Assembly: GCF_002943715.1 (NCBI RefSeq) | Contig: NZ_MQUA01000013.1 | Location: 1,667,001-1,731,000, forward strand | Reading direction: 5' to 3' | Length of the DNA stretch: 64,000 nt | Source of the DNA: Polaribacter filamentus | GTDB lineage: Bacteria > Bacteroidota > Bacteroidia > Flavobacteriales > Flavobacteriaceae | Made by a program: the position numbers and the translations under genes | Notes under the pieces: model-generated | Databases searched by the model: none | Seen by the model: the letters and a program-made list of their open reading frames with translations, nothing else | Told to the model about the DNA's origin: nothing | Shown: piece after piece, positions 26,817 to 35,279 of the stretch | Numbering within the stretch: the first letter of the stretch is position 1 | How the letters are laid out: each line of letters begins with the position of its first letter

Positions 26817-28724
26817 TTACAATCGATTATCAATAATACTTTGCACAACTTCCGGATTTAAAAGTGTACTTGTATCTCCTAAATTATCCATTTCGTTACA
26901 CGAAATTTTACGTAAAATACGACGCATAATTTTTCCTGAACGTGTTTTTGGCAATCCTTCAGAAAACTGAATTTTATCTAATTTTGCAATCGGACCAATG
27001 TGCTCTGTAATTATTTGATTGATTTCTCTTCTTAAATTATCGTGAACTCTAGTTTCGCCAAAATCTTTTAAAGTTACATATCCGTATAAAGCACTCCCTT
27101 TTATATCATGAGGAAAACCAACAATTGCACTTTCTGCTACTGCAGGATGTTCGTTTATTGCATCCTCAATTGGCGCAGTTCCTAAATTATGACCAGAAAC
27201 TATAATTACATCATCCACTCTACCCGTAATTCTGTAATATCCAACTTCGTCTCTTAAAGCGCCATCACCCGTAAAATACATGTTTTTATAGGCTGAAAAA
27301 TAGGTTTCTTTGTAACGTTCATGATTTCCCCAAATGGTTCTTGCAATACTTGGCCAAGGAAATTTGATACACAAGCGTCCATCAACTTGATTGCCTTTTA
27401 ATTCTTCGCCGTTTTCATCCATTAATACAGGCTGAATTCCAATAAAAGGTAAGGTTGCATAGGTTGGTTTTGTAGGAGTAACATACGGAATTGGAGTAAT
27501 CATAATTCCCCCAGTTTCTGTTTGCCACCAAGTATCTATAATCGGACTTTTCTTTTTTCCAACATTGTCATTATACCAATGCCAAGCTTCTTCGTTAATT
27601 GGCTCACCAACAGATCCTAAAACTTTTAAAGAGGATAAATCGTAGATATCTACCAATCCAGTTCCTTGTTTTGCTAGCGCTCTAATTGCAGTTGGAGCTG
27701 TGTAAAACTGATTTACTTTATGTTTTTCGATAATGTTCCAAAAGCGTCCAAAATCTGGATAACTTGGTACGCCTTCAAAAAGTACTGTCGTCGCTCCGTT
27801 TGCTAAAGGGCCATAAACGATATATGAATGCCCGGTAATCCAACCAATATCAGCGGTACACCAATACACATCATTTTCTTTATATTGAAACGCGTTTTTA
27901 AAAGTGTACGCCGTATACACCATATAACCAGCAGTTGTATGCACCATTCCTTTGGGTAATCCTGTAGAACCAGAAGTGTACAAAATAAATAATGGATCTT
28001 CTGCATCCATCACTTCTGCTTCACATTTTGTTGATGCAGCATCTAACAAAGGTTGCAGCCATTTATCTCTACCTTGCTTCATGTCGATGTCTGAATTGAT
28101 TCTTTTTGCAACCAACACATTTTCTACTCCTGGACAACTTTCTAAAGCTTCATCAACAATCCCTTTTAAATCAATTGTTTTTGCACCTCTATAAGAACCA
28201 TCCGAAGTAATGACCATTTTGCAATCTGAATCATTTATTCTAGTTGATAATGCAGTGGATGAAAAACCTGCAAAAACAACGGAATGGATTGCTCCAATTC
28301 GGGCACATGCTAAAGTTGCAATGGCTAATTCTGGAATCATGGGCACATAAATACAAACTCGGTCGCCTTTTTTTATTCCGTGGTCTTTTAAAACATTTGC
28401 AAACTGATTTACTCTTTCTGATAACTGCAGATATGTAATATGTTCTGCAGCTTCATCCGGATTGTTGGGTTCAAATAAAATGGCAGTTTTATCTCCTCGA
28501 GTTGCTAAATGTCTGTCAATGCAGTTTTCTGTAATATTTAATTTTGCGCCTTGAAACCATTTTACTTCGGGTTTTTTAAAATCCCATTCCAACACTTTAT
28601 CCCATTTTTTTCTCCAGATAAAATGCTCTTCAGCTATTTCTTCCCAAAAATTCTCAGGCTCACGAATCGATTTTCTATAAACTTGATAATATTCTTCTAA
28701 ATGTTTAATGTGATAATTGCTCAT
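26817..28724 (-). CDS. acs: Acetate--CoA ligase (acetyl-CoA synthetase)
   Basis: Acs activates acetate through acetyl-AMP to acetyl-CoA, allowing growth on low acetate. The 635-residue sequence has the adenylate-forming motif YTSGSTGLPKGMVHTT, the Acs-specific DIGWITGHSYIVYGPL, WWQTETGG, YFTGDGALRD, and the C-terminal catalytic/acetylatable lysine Lys598 in PKTRSGKIMRR. Length and motif order are typical. It lies 30 nt downstream of an ActP-like acetate symporter, which itself follows a DUF4212 small subunit by 8 nt. The three genes form an acetate uptake and activation operon. Confidence 0.96.
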   Translation of the reverse strand: MSNYHIKHLEEYYQVYRKSIREPENFWEEIAEEHFIWRKKWDKVLEWDFKKPEVKWFQGAKLNITENCIDRHLATRGDKTAILFEPNNPDEAAEHITYLQLSERVNQFANVLKDHGIKKGDRVCIYVPMIPELAIATLACARIGAIHSVVFAGFSSTALSTRINDSDCKMVITSDGSYRGAKTIDLKGIVDEALESCPGVENVLVAKRINSDIDMKQGRDKWLQPLLDAASTKCEAEVMDAEDPLFILYTSGSTGLPKGMVHTTAGYMVYTAYTFKNAFQYKENDVYWCTADIGWITGHSYIVYGPLANGATTVLFEGVPSYPDFGRFWNIIEKHKVNQFYTAPTAIRALAKQGTGLVDIYDLSSLKVLGSVGEPINEEAWHWYNDNVGKKKSPIIDTWWQTETGGIMITPIPYVTPTKPTYATLPFIGIQPVLMDENGEELKGNQVDGRLCIKFPWPSIARTIWGNHERYKETYFSAYKNMYFTGDGALRDEVGYYRITGRVDDVIIVSGHNLGTAPIEDAINEHPAVAESAIVGFPHDIKGSALYGYVTLKDFGETRVHDNLRREINQIITEHIGPIAKLDKIQFSEGLPKTRSGKIMRRILRKISCNEMDNLGDTSTLLNPEVVQSIIDNRL

Positions 28725-28754
28725 TATTTGTCGTGAAATTTTAGTTGATAGTAA

Positions 28755-30443
28755 TTAGTGAGATTGTGCATCATTTGCGCCACTGGGAATTCTGATGTTC
28801 TCCACAATTTCTTGCACTTCTTTTGGCGGTGGAGGAGTAAATCGTGAGACTAAGATAGAAATTATAAAGTTAGCAATCATTGCAACAGTTCCAAATCCTT
28901 CTGGTGAAACACCAAACCACCAATCTTCCTTTGTTCCGCCGCCAAACCAATCAAATTTAAATTTCATCATATAAAAAAGCATCAATAAAATTCCGACTGC
29001 CATTCCTAAAATAGCACCTTCTTTATTCATCCTTTTACTAAAAATACCTAAAACAATTGCAGGAAAAAAGGAAGCTGCAGCCAACCCAAAAGCCAAAGCT
29101 ACCGTGGCTGCGACAAAATCTGGCGGATTAATTCCGAAATAACCCGCAACGCAAACAGCTACTACCGCAGATAATCTTGCTGCAATTAATTCGCCTTTTT
29201 CAGAAATATTTGGATTGATCATTTTCTTAATTAAATCATGTGAAACAGACGCCGAAATTACTAATAATAGTCCTGCTGCTGTAGATAAAGCGGCTGCTAA
29301 AGCTCCTGCCGCTACTAAAGCAATTACCCAATTTGGTAATCCTGCAATTTCAGGATTTGCCAAAACCATAATATCTTTATCTACTATTAGCTCATTTTTG
29401 CCAGCATCTGCTAAATACTGAACTTTACCGTCCATGTTCTTGTCATCAAATACAATTAAGCCCGTTTTTTCCCAATTTGAAAACCATTCTGGAAGTCCTG
29501 CATATTCCTTATTGCTTACCGTTTCTATTAAATTAGTTCTTGAAAACAAAGATATCGCCGGTGCCGTTGTATATAAAATCGCAATAAATAACAATGCCCA
29601 ACCTGCTGATTTACGAGCATCAGAAACTTTTTTTACAGTAAAAAAACGAACAATTACGTGCGGTAAACCCGCCGTTCCTGCCATCAGCGCCGCGGTAATT
29701 AAAAACACATCTAAAGTAGTTTTACTTCCGGAGGTGTATGCTGCAAAACCTAATTCTTTGTGCAAACCATCTAATTTATCTAATAAATATACTCCGTTTT
29801 CATCAGCGCCACCAAAACCTAATTGCGGAATTGGATTTCCCGTCATTTGAATAGAAATAAAAATCGCAGGCACCATAAACGCAAAAATTAGCACACAATA
29901 TTGTGCAACTTGTGTGTAGGTTATTCCTTTCATTCCGCCTAAAACCGCATAAAAAAGCACAATGATCATCCCAAAAATAACACCCGTATTAATATCTACT
30001 TCTAAAAAACGAGAAAAAACCAAACCTACACCTCGCATTTGACCTGCAACATATGTAAATGAAACTAAAAGCGCACAAAATATAGCTACACTTCTAGCCA
30101 CATTAGAATAATATCTATCTCCAATAAAATCTGGAACTGTAAATTTTCCGAATTTTCGTAAATACGGCGCTAGTAATAAAGCCAGTAAAACATAACCACC
30201 TGTCCAGCCCATTAAATACACAGAACCATCATAACCACTAAAAGAAATAAGACCTGCCATTGAGATAAATGAGGCTGCAGACATCCAATCTGCGGCTGTT
30301 GCCAAACCGTTTGCTAATGGCGAAACGCCTCCACCTGCAACGTAAAACTCTTTCGTTGAACCTGCTCTGGTCCAAATTGCGATTCCTATATACAATGCAA
30401 AAGTGATTCCGACTAAAATCCATGTCCAAATTTGAATACTCAT
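28755..30443 (-). CDS. actP: Cation/acetate symporter, ActP-like sodium:solute symporter
   Basis: This sodium:solute symporter family protein (562 residues, about 13 membrane helices) begins IWTWILVGITFALYIGIAIW. It has the ActP-type pattern KEFYVAGGGVSPLANGLATAADWMSAASFISMAGLI and a later core GLPHVIVRFFTVKKVSDARKS. It should import acetate or another short monocarboxylate with Na+. Residues from about 325 to 370 contain a polar insertion (DDKNMDGKVQYLADAGKNEL) predicted to lie outside the membrane. Placement between a DUF4212 subunit gene and acs supports an acetate role, though symporters with DUF4212 partners can take other short-chain substrates. Confidence 0.9.
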   Translation of the reverse strand: MSIQIWTWILVGITFALYIGIAIWTRAGSTKEFYVAGGGVSPLANGLATAADWMSAASFISMAGLISFSGYDGSVYLMGWTGGYVLLALLLAPYLRKFGKFTVPDFIGDRYYSNVARSVAIFCALLVSFTYVAGQMRGVGLVFSRFLEVDINTGVIFGMIIVLFYAVLGGMKGITYTQVAQYCVLIFAFMVPAIFISIQMTGNPIPQLGFGGADENGVYLLDKLDGLHKELGFAAYTSGSKTTLDVFLITAALMAGTAGLPHVIVRFFTVKKVSDARKSAGWALLFIAILYTTAPAISLFSRTNLIETVSNKEYAGLPEWFSNWEKTGLIVFDDKNMDGKVQYLADAGKNELIVDKDIMVLANPEIAGLPNWVIALVAAGALAAALSTAAGLLLVISASVSHDLIKKMINPNISEKGELIAARLSAVVAVCVAGYFGINPPDFVAATVALAFGLAAASFFPAIVLGIFSKRMNKEGAILGMAVGILLMLFYMMKFKFDWFGGGTKEDWWFGVSPEGFGTVAMIANFIISILVSRFTPPPPKEVQEIVENIRIPSGANDAQSH

Positions 30444-30451
30444 AATTTTAT

Positions 30452-30709
30452 CTATTTTTCGTAAAATCCAAATTTTTTATCCAATCGATTCATTAATTTT
30501 ATATAGACAAAAATTAAGATTACAAATACGTAAATGGCTCCTTGTTGTGCAAACCAGAAACCTAACTTAAAGCCTCCAAATCTAATAGTATTCAATTCTT
30601 CTACTAATAAAATCCCGAAAACAAAAGAAACTAAAAACCAAATAGACAACAGTATGGTTAGGTATCTTAAGTTTTCTTTCCAGTATTTTTTTTTATTTTC
30701 TGATTCCAT
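30452..30709 (-). CDS. DUF4212 small membrane subunit of the symporter
   Basis: This 85-residue protein matches the DUF4212/putative solute:sodium symporter small-subunit family. The diagnostic stretch is YWKENLRYLTILLSIWFLVSF, followed by a conserved GFKLGFWFAQQGAIYVFVILIFVY. Two transmembrane helices are evident. Members are encoded directly upstream of ActP-type symporters and are thought to be accessory subunits. Here the stop codon is 8 nt from the symporter start. Compare the unrelated 35-residue ORF at 47269-47376, which sits in the same position before another symporter. Confidence 0.9.
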   Translation of the reverse strand: MESENKKKYWKENLRYLTILLSIWFLVSFVFGILLVEELNTIRFGGFKLGFWFAQQGAIYVFVILIFVYIKLMNRLDKKFGFYEK

Positions 30710-30945
30710 CGTATAATTGATTCGTTTTTATTTATGATAATTTAAATTAAATAGTATATTTTTAACTAACCAAATTTTTCTTTTGGATAGTTCAATTAAT
30801 TAATAACGTGGTAAAAATAAATATTAATCTCTACATGTAAAAATCAGTTAATTAAGGGTACTAAGATGACTAAAAAATACCAAATTATACCTTATCAGTA
30901 ATAATTTTTAAATAATTAAAATACAATCTACTTAAAAAATACTAA

Positions 30946-31728
30946 TTGATTGAAAATCTACTAATTTTTGAAACCTTAGTGCAATACTGGCACATAATTC
31001 TATTATTCTTTGCAGTCGCAATATTATACTCTTCCGTAGGTTTTGGAGGTGGCTCAAGCTATTTAGCGATTTTAGCACTAACAGGAATCGTTTTTACACA
31101 AATTAGAGCAACGGCTTTATTGTGCAACATTATAGTGGTAACCGGTAATGTCTATTTATTTATTCAAGGGAAAGAATTAGATTGGAAAAAAATAATTCCT
31201 TTAGTTTTTATAAGTATTCCACTAGCTTATTTGGGAGGGAAATTAAAAATAAGTCAGAATTTATTTTTTATATTATTAGGATTTACGCTACTTTTTGCGG
31301 CAATTACCATGTGGATTTCAAAAAGAATAATTTCTTCGGATGAACAGTCCTCAAAAATAAACACAACGAGAAATGCTTCTTTTGGTGGAGTTATTGGTTT
31401 TATTTCTGGAATGGTTGGTATTGGTGGAGGCATTTTTTTAGCGCCCCTTTTGCATTTAACAAATTGGGATACTCCAAAGAAAATTGCAGCAACCGCTAGT
31501 TTTTTTATTCTGGTAAATTCTATCGCTGGCTTATTGGGGCAATACTCTAATCCTGATTTTTATATCGATTGGAATTTAACATCCATATTATTAATTACTG
31601 TTTTTATTGGCGGACAAATTGGAAGTAGAATGAGCAACAATTACTTTACTCCTATTCAACTAAAAAAGGCAACCGCTATTTTGATTGCCCTTGTAGGAAT
31701 TAGAATTTTAATAAAGTATTTTTTTTAA
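30946..31728 (+). CDS. TauE/SafE family membrane exporter
   Basis: The 260-residue hydrophobic protein has about eight membrane helices. It shows the twofold repeat of the TauE/SafE family, with glycine-rich motifs YSSVGFGGGSSYLAI in the first half and SGMVGIGGGIFLAPLLHL in the second. Family members export sulfite, sulfoacetate or related anions, but the substrate here is not indicated by neighbours. The frame has a stop directly before 30946 and no ATG near the N-terminus, so translation probably starts at TTG 30946. It is divergent from the acetate operon and converges on the serine hydrolase gene. Confidence 0.88.
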   Translation: MIENLLIFETLVQYWHIILLFFAVAILYSSVGFGGGSSYLAILALTGIVFTQIRATALLCNIIVVTGNVYLFIQGKELDWKKIIPLVFISIPLAYLGGKLKISQNLFFILLGFTLLFAAITMWISKRIISSDEQSSKINTTRNASFGGVIGFISGMVGIGGGIFLAPLLHLTNWDTPKKIAATASFFILVNSIAGLLGQYSNPDFYIDWNLTSILLITVFIGGQIGSRMSNNYFTPIQLKKATAILIALVGIRILIKYFF

Positions 31729-33381
31729 TTATTTTTTCGTCGCTTTCATCACATTTCCTCCTTGATATAGAGTTAATGCAATTATTTCGCCTTTTTCATT
31801 TTTATGAAACTCAACCTCTGCTTTTACTACTTTTAAAAAGAATTTAGTTTCTAATGAAGCAAACAATTCAAATTGAGCTTGCCCAGTTGCTTGCGCAAAC
31901 AATTGATTTTCTTTAGCAGTTATTGTTAAATCAAAACCAGGCTGAATTTCAAAAACACCTTCATACGTTTTTAAAACATCCGCAGAAACTGTAATAACTT
32001 CTTTTTCTTTAGGTGCTTTTTCATCTGTAAAAACCCCTGTTTCTCGGTTAATTCTATTTTTAAATAACGCTACTTTTTTTCCATCCTTTAAAGAAAAATC
32101 ATAAGAAATAAAACCTTCTTCAAATGTAAAAGAAGTTGGCGAAGTTGGATATATCTTAAATAATTCTGGACTTCCTTCTCTTTGACTAAATAACTGCCCC
32201 TCTTTTAAAGTAATAAAACGTAAAATTTGATTATCAAACGCATAGGTTCCAACCCAATTATTTAATTGTTCTTTTGATAATTTTACCGCGCTACTTATAT
32301 CAAATTTAGGTTTATTAATGGTTAAAGCTGCAATTTCTAGAGCTTTGGCTTCGGGTAATTGACAGCCACAATTAGAGAATACAATTACATATACATTTTC
32401 ACTCGGCACAAAAATACCCATGGATAAATATCCAGGAATCGCCCCTCCATGTTCTATTGTTGGCACATCATTTATTTCATTAAGACTCCAACCATAGCCA
32501 TAATTTATTTTATCGCCATTATTTAATCTATAATTGGTAAATGCTTTATTTATAGTTTCTTTTTTAACAAAAACATTGGTATGTATTGCGGTTTGCCATT
32601 TTAACATATCATCTACCGAAGACATGATTGATCCTGCAGCGTAAGGCAATGTTAAACTAATATATTGCGCATTTACAAACTCATCTGTTTTTTCATAACC
32701 AGAAGCTCTATTTTTAATCAATTTTGTATGACTTCCATAATAGGAAGATTTCATGTCTATTTTATCAAAAATTCTTTCTTGAATAAACTTCGGATACGAG
32801 GTTCCGCTAACTTTCTCTATAATGTAACCTAATATAAAATAGGCTGAATTGTTATATAAATATTTTTCTCCTGGATCAAAATCCATTGGTTCGTTCTTAA
32901 AAAAATCGATAAACTTTAACGGAGTTTCATCAATAGTCATTACTTTTCCAAAACTTTGAATGGACGTATAACTCTTAATCCCTGATGTATGCGTTAACAA
33001 ATGATGCACGGTAATTTTCTTTCCGTTTGTTGGATAATCAGGAATAAATTTAGTGATTTCATCTTCTAAACTTAATTTTCCTTCTTCTAATAACATCAAA
33101 ATTGAAACTGATGTAAATTGTTTTGTAATAGAACCAACTTCAAAAACATTTTCTGAAGTCATATTTACATCTAGTTCTAAATTCGCTTTTCCAAAAGCTT
33201 TTCGATATAAAATTTTTCCATCTTTTGCAACCAAAGCAGAAACACCCGTTTCATTACTTTTAAACTGATTGCTTAAAATTTTATCTATTTTAGCTTCTAA
33301 ACTTTGTGCTTGACTACTATTGAAATAAAGCGCACAACTAATAATTAATACTGACGCTTTTAAAAAGGAGTGAATTTTCAT
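31729..33381 (-). CDS. Exported serine hydrolase of the class C beta-lactamase/penicillin-binding type
   Basis: After a signal peptide (MKIHSFLKASVLIISCALYFNSSQAQ) the protein has the class C fold. The nucleophile motif SITK is at 84-87, the tyrosine motif YNN at 176-178, and the third element HGG occurs in IEHGGAIPGY. HHLLTHTSGIKSY is also characteristic. The last 180 residues form an extra domain of beta strands (DUF3471-like, with YEGVFEIQPGFDLTITAKENQLFAQATGQ). Such proteins are usually peptidases or esterases acting in the periplasm or outside rather than true lactamases. Length of 550 residues is normal for this two-domain form. The stop codon abuts the TauE gene tail to tail with no gap. 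Confidence 0.9.
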   Translation of the reverse strand: MKIHSFLKASVLIISCALYFNSSQAQSLEAKIDKILSNQFKSNETGVSALVAKDGKILYRKAFGKANLELDVNMTSENVFEVGSITKQFTSVSILMLLEEGKLSLEDEITKFIPDYPTNGKKITVHHLLTHTSGIKSYTSIQSFGKVMTIDETPLKFIDFFKNEPMDFDPGEKYLYNNSAYFILGYIIEKVSGTSYPKFIQERIFDKIDMKSSYYGSHTKLIKNRASGYEKTDEFVNAQYISLTLPYAAGSIMSSVDDMLKWQTAIHTNVFVKKETINKAFTNYRLNNGDKINYGYGWSLNEINDVPTIEHGGAIPGYLSMGIFVPSENVYVIVFSNCGCQLPEAKALEIAALTINKPKFDISSAVKLSKEQLNNWVGTYAFDNQILRFITLKEGQLFSQREGSPELFKIYPTSPTSFTFEEGFISYDFSLKDGKKVALFKNRINRETGVFTDEKAPKEKEVITVSADVLKTYEGVFEIQPGFDLTITAKENQLFAQATGQAQFELFASLETKFFLKVVKAEVEFHKNEKGEIIALTLYQGGNVMKATKK

Positions 33382-33557
33382 GTATAAAATTTAAGTTGGT
33401 TGTTTTCTATAGGACGATCTAAAGGCTAATAAGTTACGACTTCACCAATAATGAAAAAAATACAACTACCTTTTAAGAGGATATTTCTACCTTTTAAAAT
33501 ATATTTATAGCACAAAATTAATCGAAAAAAATATTATCAATTATTTTCACCCTATTT

Positions 33558-34049
33558 ATGTTGATTTTATTAGAGGCTTTTATTAGTTTTACTAACTTAC
33601 TGTATATTTCTTTAGAATCAACAAAAGCAACAAAAAGGAATCAAAATAAAGTTAGAAAATTTGGAATTTTAATATGATTTTTTTAAAAACTTTATTGTTG
33701 TTTCTACTTGTTTCTATCATTGACTTCTTTCAAGCTCCTTTTTTTAAAACTGGCAGTATTGCGAATGTTGTAAAATTTGTATTTAACAGCCATAAAATAA
33801 TAGTGTAATTAGGTGGCGGATTCATTATTTAAACAGCTATTAAAGAAATTTGACACACAATTGGAACTACCGATTTAGAGCATTCTGCGGGTGGAACTTC
33901 TAGTAGCAAAATAATCTTCTAACACAGTTATTACAAGTATTGTTTTAATGAATTTGGTTATTTATTTTGATTCAATTTTAGCGGCAATTGGTCCTACTAG
34001 CAAAATAAAAAACACAACTGCATATTATATATTCATCTTTAAAAAATAA
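33558..34049 (+). pseudogene. TerC-family membrane protein relic
   Basis: No long frame survives, but three frames read in order recover a TerC-like N-terminal half. The first piece is LLEAFISFTNLLYISLES with KVRKFGILI (compare LEIVLGIDNIIFIS and ARxxGL). The second is LKTLLLFLLVSIIDF and GGGFII, stop, TAIKEI (compare GGLFLIYKATKEI). The third is VITSIVLMNLVIYFDSILAAIGPT (compare QIVLLDLVFSLDSVLTAVGLT), ending in TAA at 34047-34049. Several stops and frame changes interrupt it, and the C-terminal membrane helices are missing. The surrounding 33382-34300 region holds nothing else I recognise. The assignment is by pattern memory; the order and spacing of the matches make it convincing. Confidence 0.65.
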
Positions 34050-34306
34050 CATAAACTATTGTAAATGTATTATTTAGAGACTTCCAGCAAAATACGCTAC
34101 TTAATAGTGCTTTTTTTTCTATTTAGTTTACCTATACTGAAATAATAAAATTCTATTTTGTTTAATGATTTATTCTTATTTTTAAACAAAAATTTCTTAC
34201 TTTTGGATAAATAAATTTACATTCCCTAAAATTAAAATATTACTTCTCTAAGTTATTTGTATACACTGCAAACAAAACAATAAAAGAAGTTTTTTGGTTG
34301 ATTGAT

Positions 34307-34333
34307 TGAAACCGCTACTTAATTGTAGCGGTT
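34307..34333 (-). terminator. Rho-independent terminator for the 34334-35180 gene pair
   Basis: AAACCGCTAC pairs with GTAGCGGTTT around a seven-base loop (TTAATTG region). It lies directly after the stop codon of the minus-strand gene. The stem has ten pairs and A/T-rich flanks on both sides, so it could work in both directions. Confidence 0.8.
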
Positions 34334-34708
34334 TTATAATTTTAGATCTAGAATACTATCTTTAATTCTTTGCGCAGTAATCTGTAAAATCCTTTTATGA
34401 ACTTCGGATAAATTAGCTGTATAAAACGTAAATTCATTCAAAGAAAAATGACCAATAATTAAACCTAAAGTCAAATTTTTAAAATTGTTATCCGTTTTGT
34501 AAACAGCTGAAACTCTACTTCTCTTTTTCTGATCTGTTAAAATAGAAAAATCAATTTTTCTTTTCTTTAAATAATTTTCAAAAGAAGCAATTAATAAATG
34601 ATGCTGCATTTTTATAATAGGTCGAAGTATTTCATTTTGAAATTTTTCAATATCTAAGGTTCCTGCGTTTACTAAGTCTGCTAAAATTGGTCTTTCTTTT
34701 TTATTCAT
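34334..34708 (-). CDS. Hypothetical protein, 124 residues
   Basis: I do not recognise this family. The protein is basic, soluble and mixed alpha/beta, starting MNKKERPILADLVNAGTLDIEKFQNEILRPIIKMQHH and ending in a helix (VHKRILQITAQRIKDSILDL). The central part contains strands with RSRVSAVYKTDNN and TLGLIIGHFSLNEFTFYT. It overlaps the preceding gene by 8 nt (34701-34708), which indicates translational coupling and a joint function. The strong hairpin at 34307-34333 ends the transcript. Confidence 0.7.
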   Translation of the reverse strand: MNKKERPILADLVNAGTLDIEKFQNEILRPIIKMQHHLLIASFENYLKKRKIDFSILTDQKKRSRVSAVYKTDNNFKNLTLGLIIGHFSLNEFTFYTANLSEVHKRILQITAQRIKDSILDLKL

Positions 34709-35180
34709 CTAATAATGTATCTAATTCTAATTGATAATCATATTGTAAATCTTCATGTAATTTCTCGATGGCTTTTTTGATCATTTTTATTTGAGAATCA
34801 AAAACATTTTGCAATCGCGCACTTCTCGTCATTGATGGTTTCATTTCTTTTAATTTCTTGCAGAAATACAATAACAATTCAGTTTCCGTTTCTTTCTTTT
34901 TAGAGTATCTAATATATTTTTTGGTAAGCGTTAAAATTTTTCTAGCACTTTTTCTGATATAGAAAAAACTCTTTGTATTTATCTCTAAAAAATGCACATC
35001 CATTTGATCCTTTATAGACTGAATATACGCATTTTCATCATGAGATTCAAACAATAAATACGTAAGTAGTTCTTTATTTTCTTTTTTAAATCTCGATAAA
35101 TGCAAACACAACTCTTTCAACTCACTTGTAGATTTATGAGTTAATTCGTCTTTAAGTTGTTTTATGGTTACGGCTTTCAA
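34701..35180 (-). CDS. Hypothetical helical protein, 159 residues
   Basis: I do not recognise this family. The sequence is almost entirely helical and rich in lysine, for example TIKQLKDELTHKSTSELKELCLHLSRFKKENKELLTYLLF. A basic central part follows (SFFYIRKSARKILTLTKKYIRYSKKK), then an acidic C-terminus (DLQYDYQLELDTLLDE). It has no signal peptide or membrane helix. A helical, basic protein coupled by 8-nt overlap to a small alpha/beta partner could be a nucleic-acid or ribosome-associated factor, but that is conjecture. The upstream gap to fabV contains a short palindrome. Confidence 0.7.
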   Translation of the reverse strand: MKAVTIKQLKDELTHKSTSELKELCLHLSRFKKENKELLTYLLFESHDENAYIQSIKDQMDVHFLEINTKSFFYIRKSARKILTLTKKYIRYSKKKETETELLLYFCKKLKEMKPSMTRSARLQNVFDSQIKMIKKAIEKLHEDLQYDYQLELDTLLDE

Positions 35181-35233
35181 ATTTTGATATAAATAAAATG
35201 CCAGTTAGAGCAAAGCCGAGAACTACTAAAGCC

Positions 35234-35263
35234 TCCCGACTGTGCTCGAGCAGACACAGTAAT
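35234..35263. repeat. Short palindromic intergenic sequence with CTCGAG core
   Basis: ACTGTGCTCGAGCAGACACAGT lies between the fabV stop and the upstream start of the 35180 gene; ACTGTG pairs with CACAGT. Its GC content is above the local background. It resembles the TCTCGACTGCGCTCGAG-type intergenic hairpins of Flavobacteriaceae. It might help terminate fabV, but it lacks an adjacent T run. Confidence 0.4.
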
Positions 35264-35279
35264 GTTTTATTAAAATATA

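Noticed and set aside
29434..29850. 138-codon open frame on the plus strand
   Set aside because: It is antisense to actP; low-complexity translation explained by the symporter's codon pattern.
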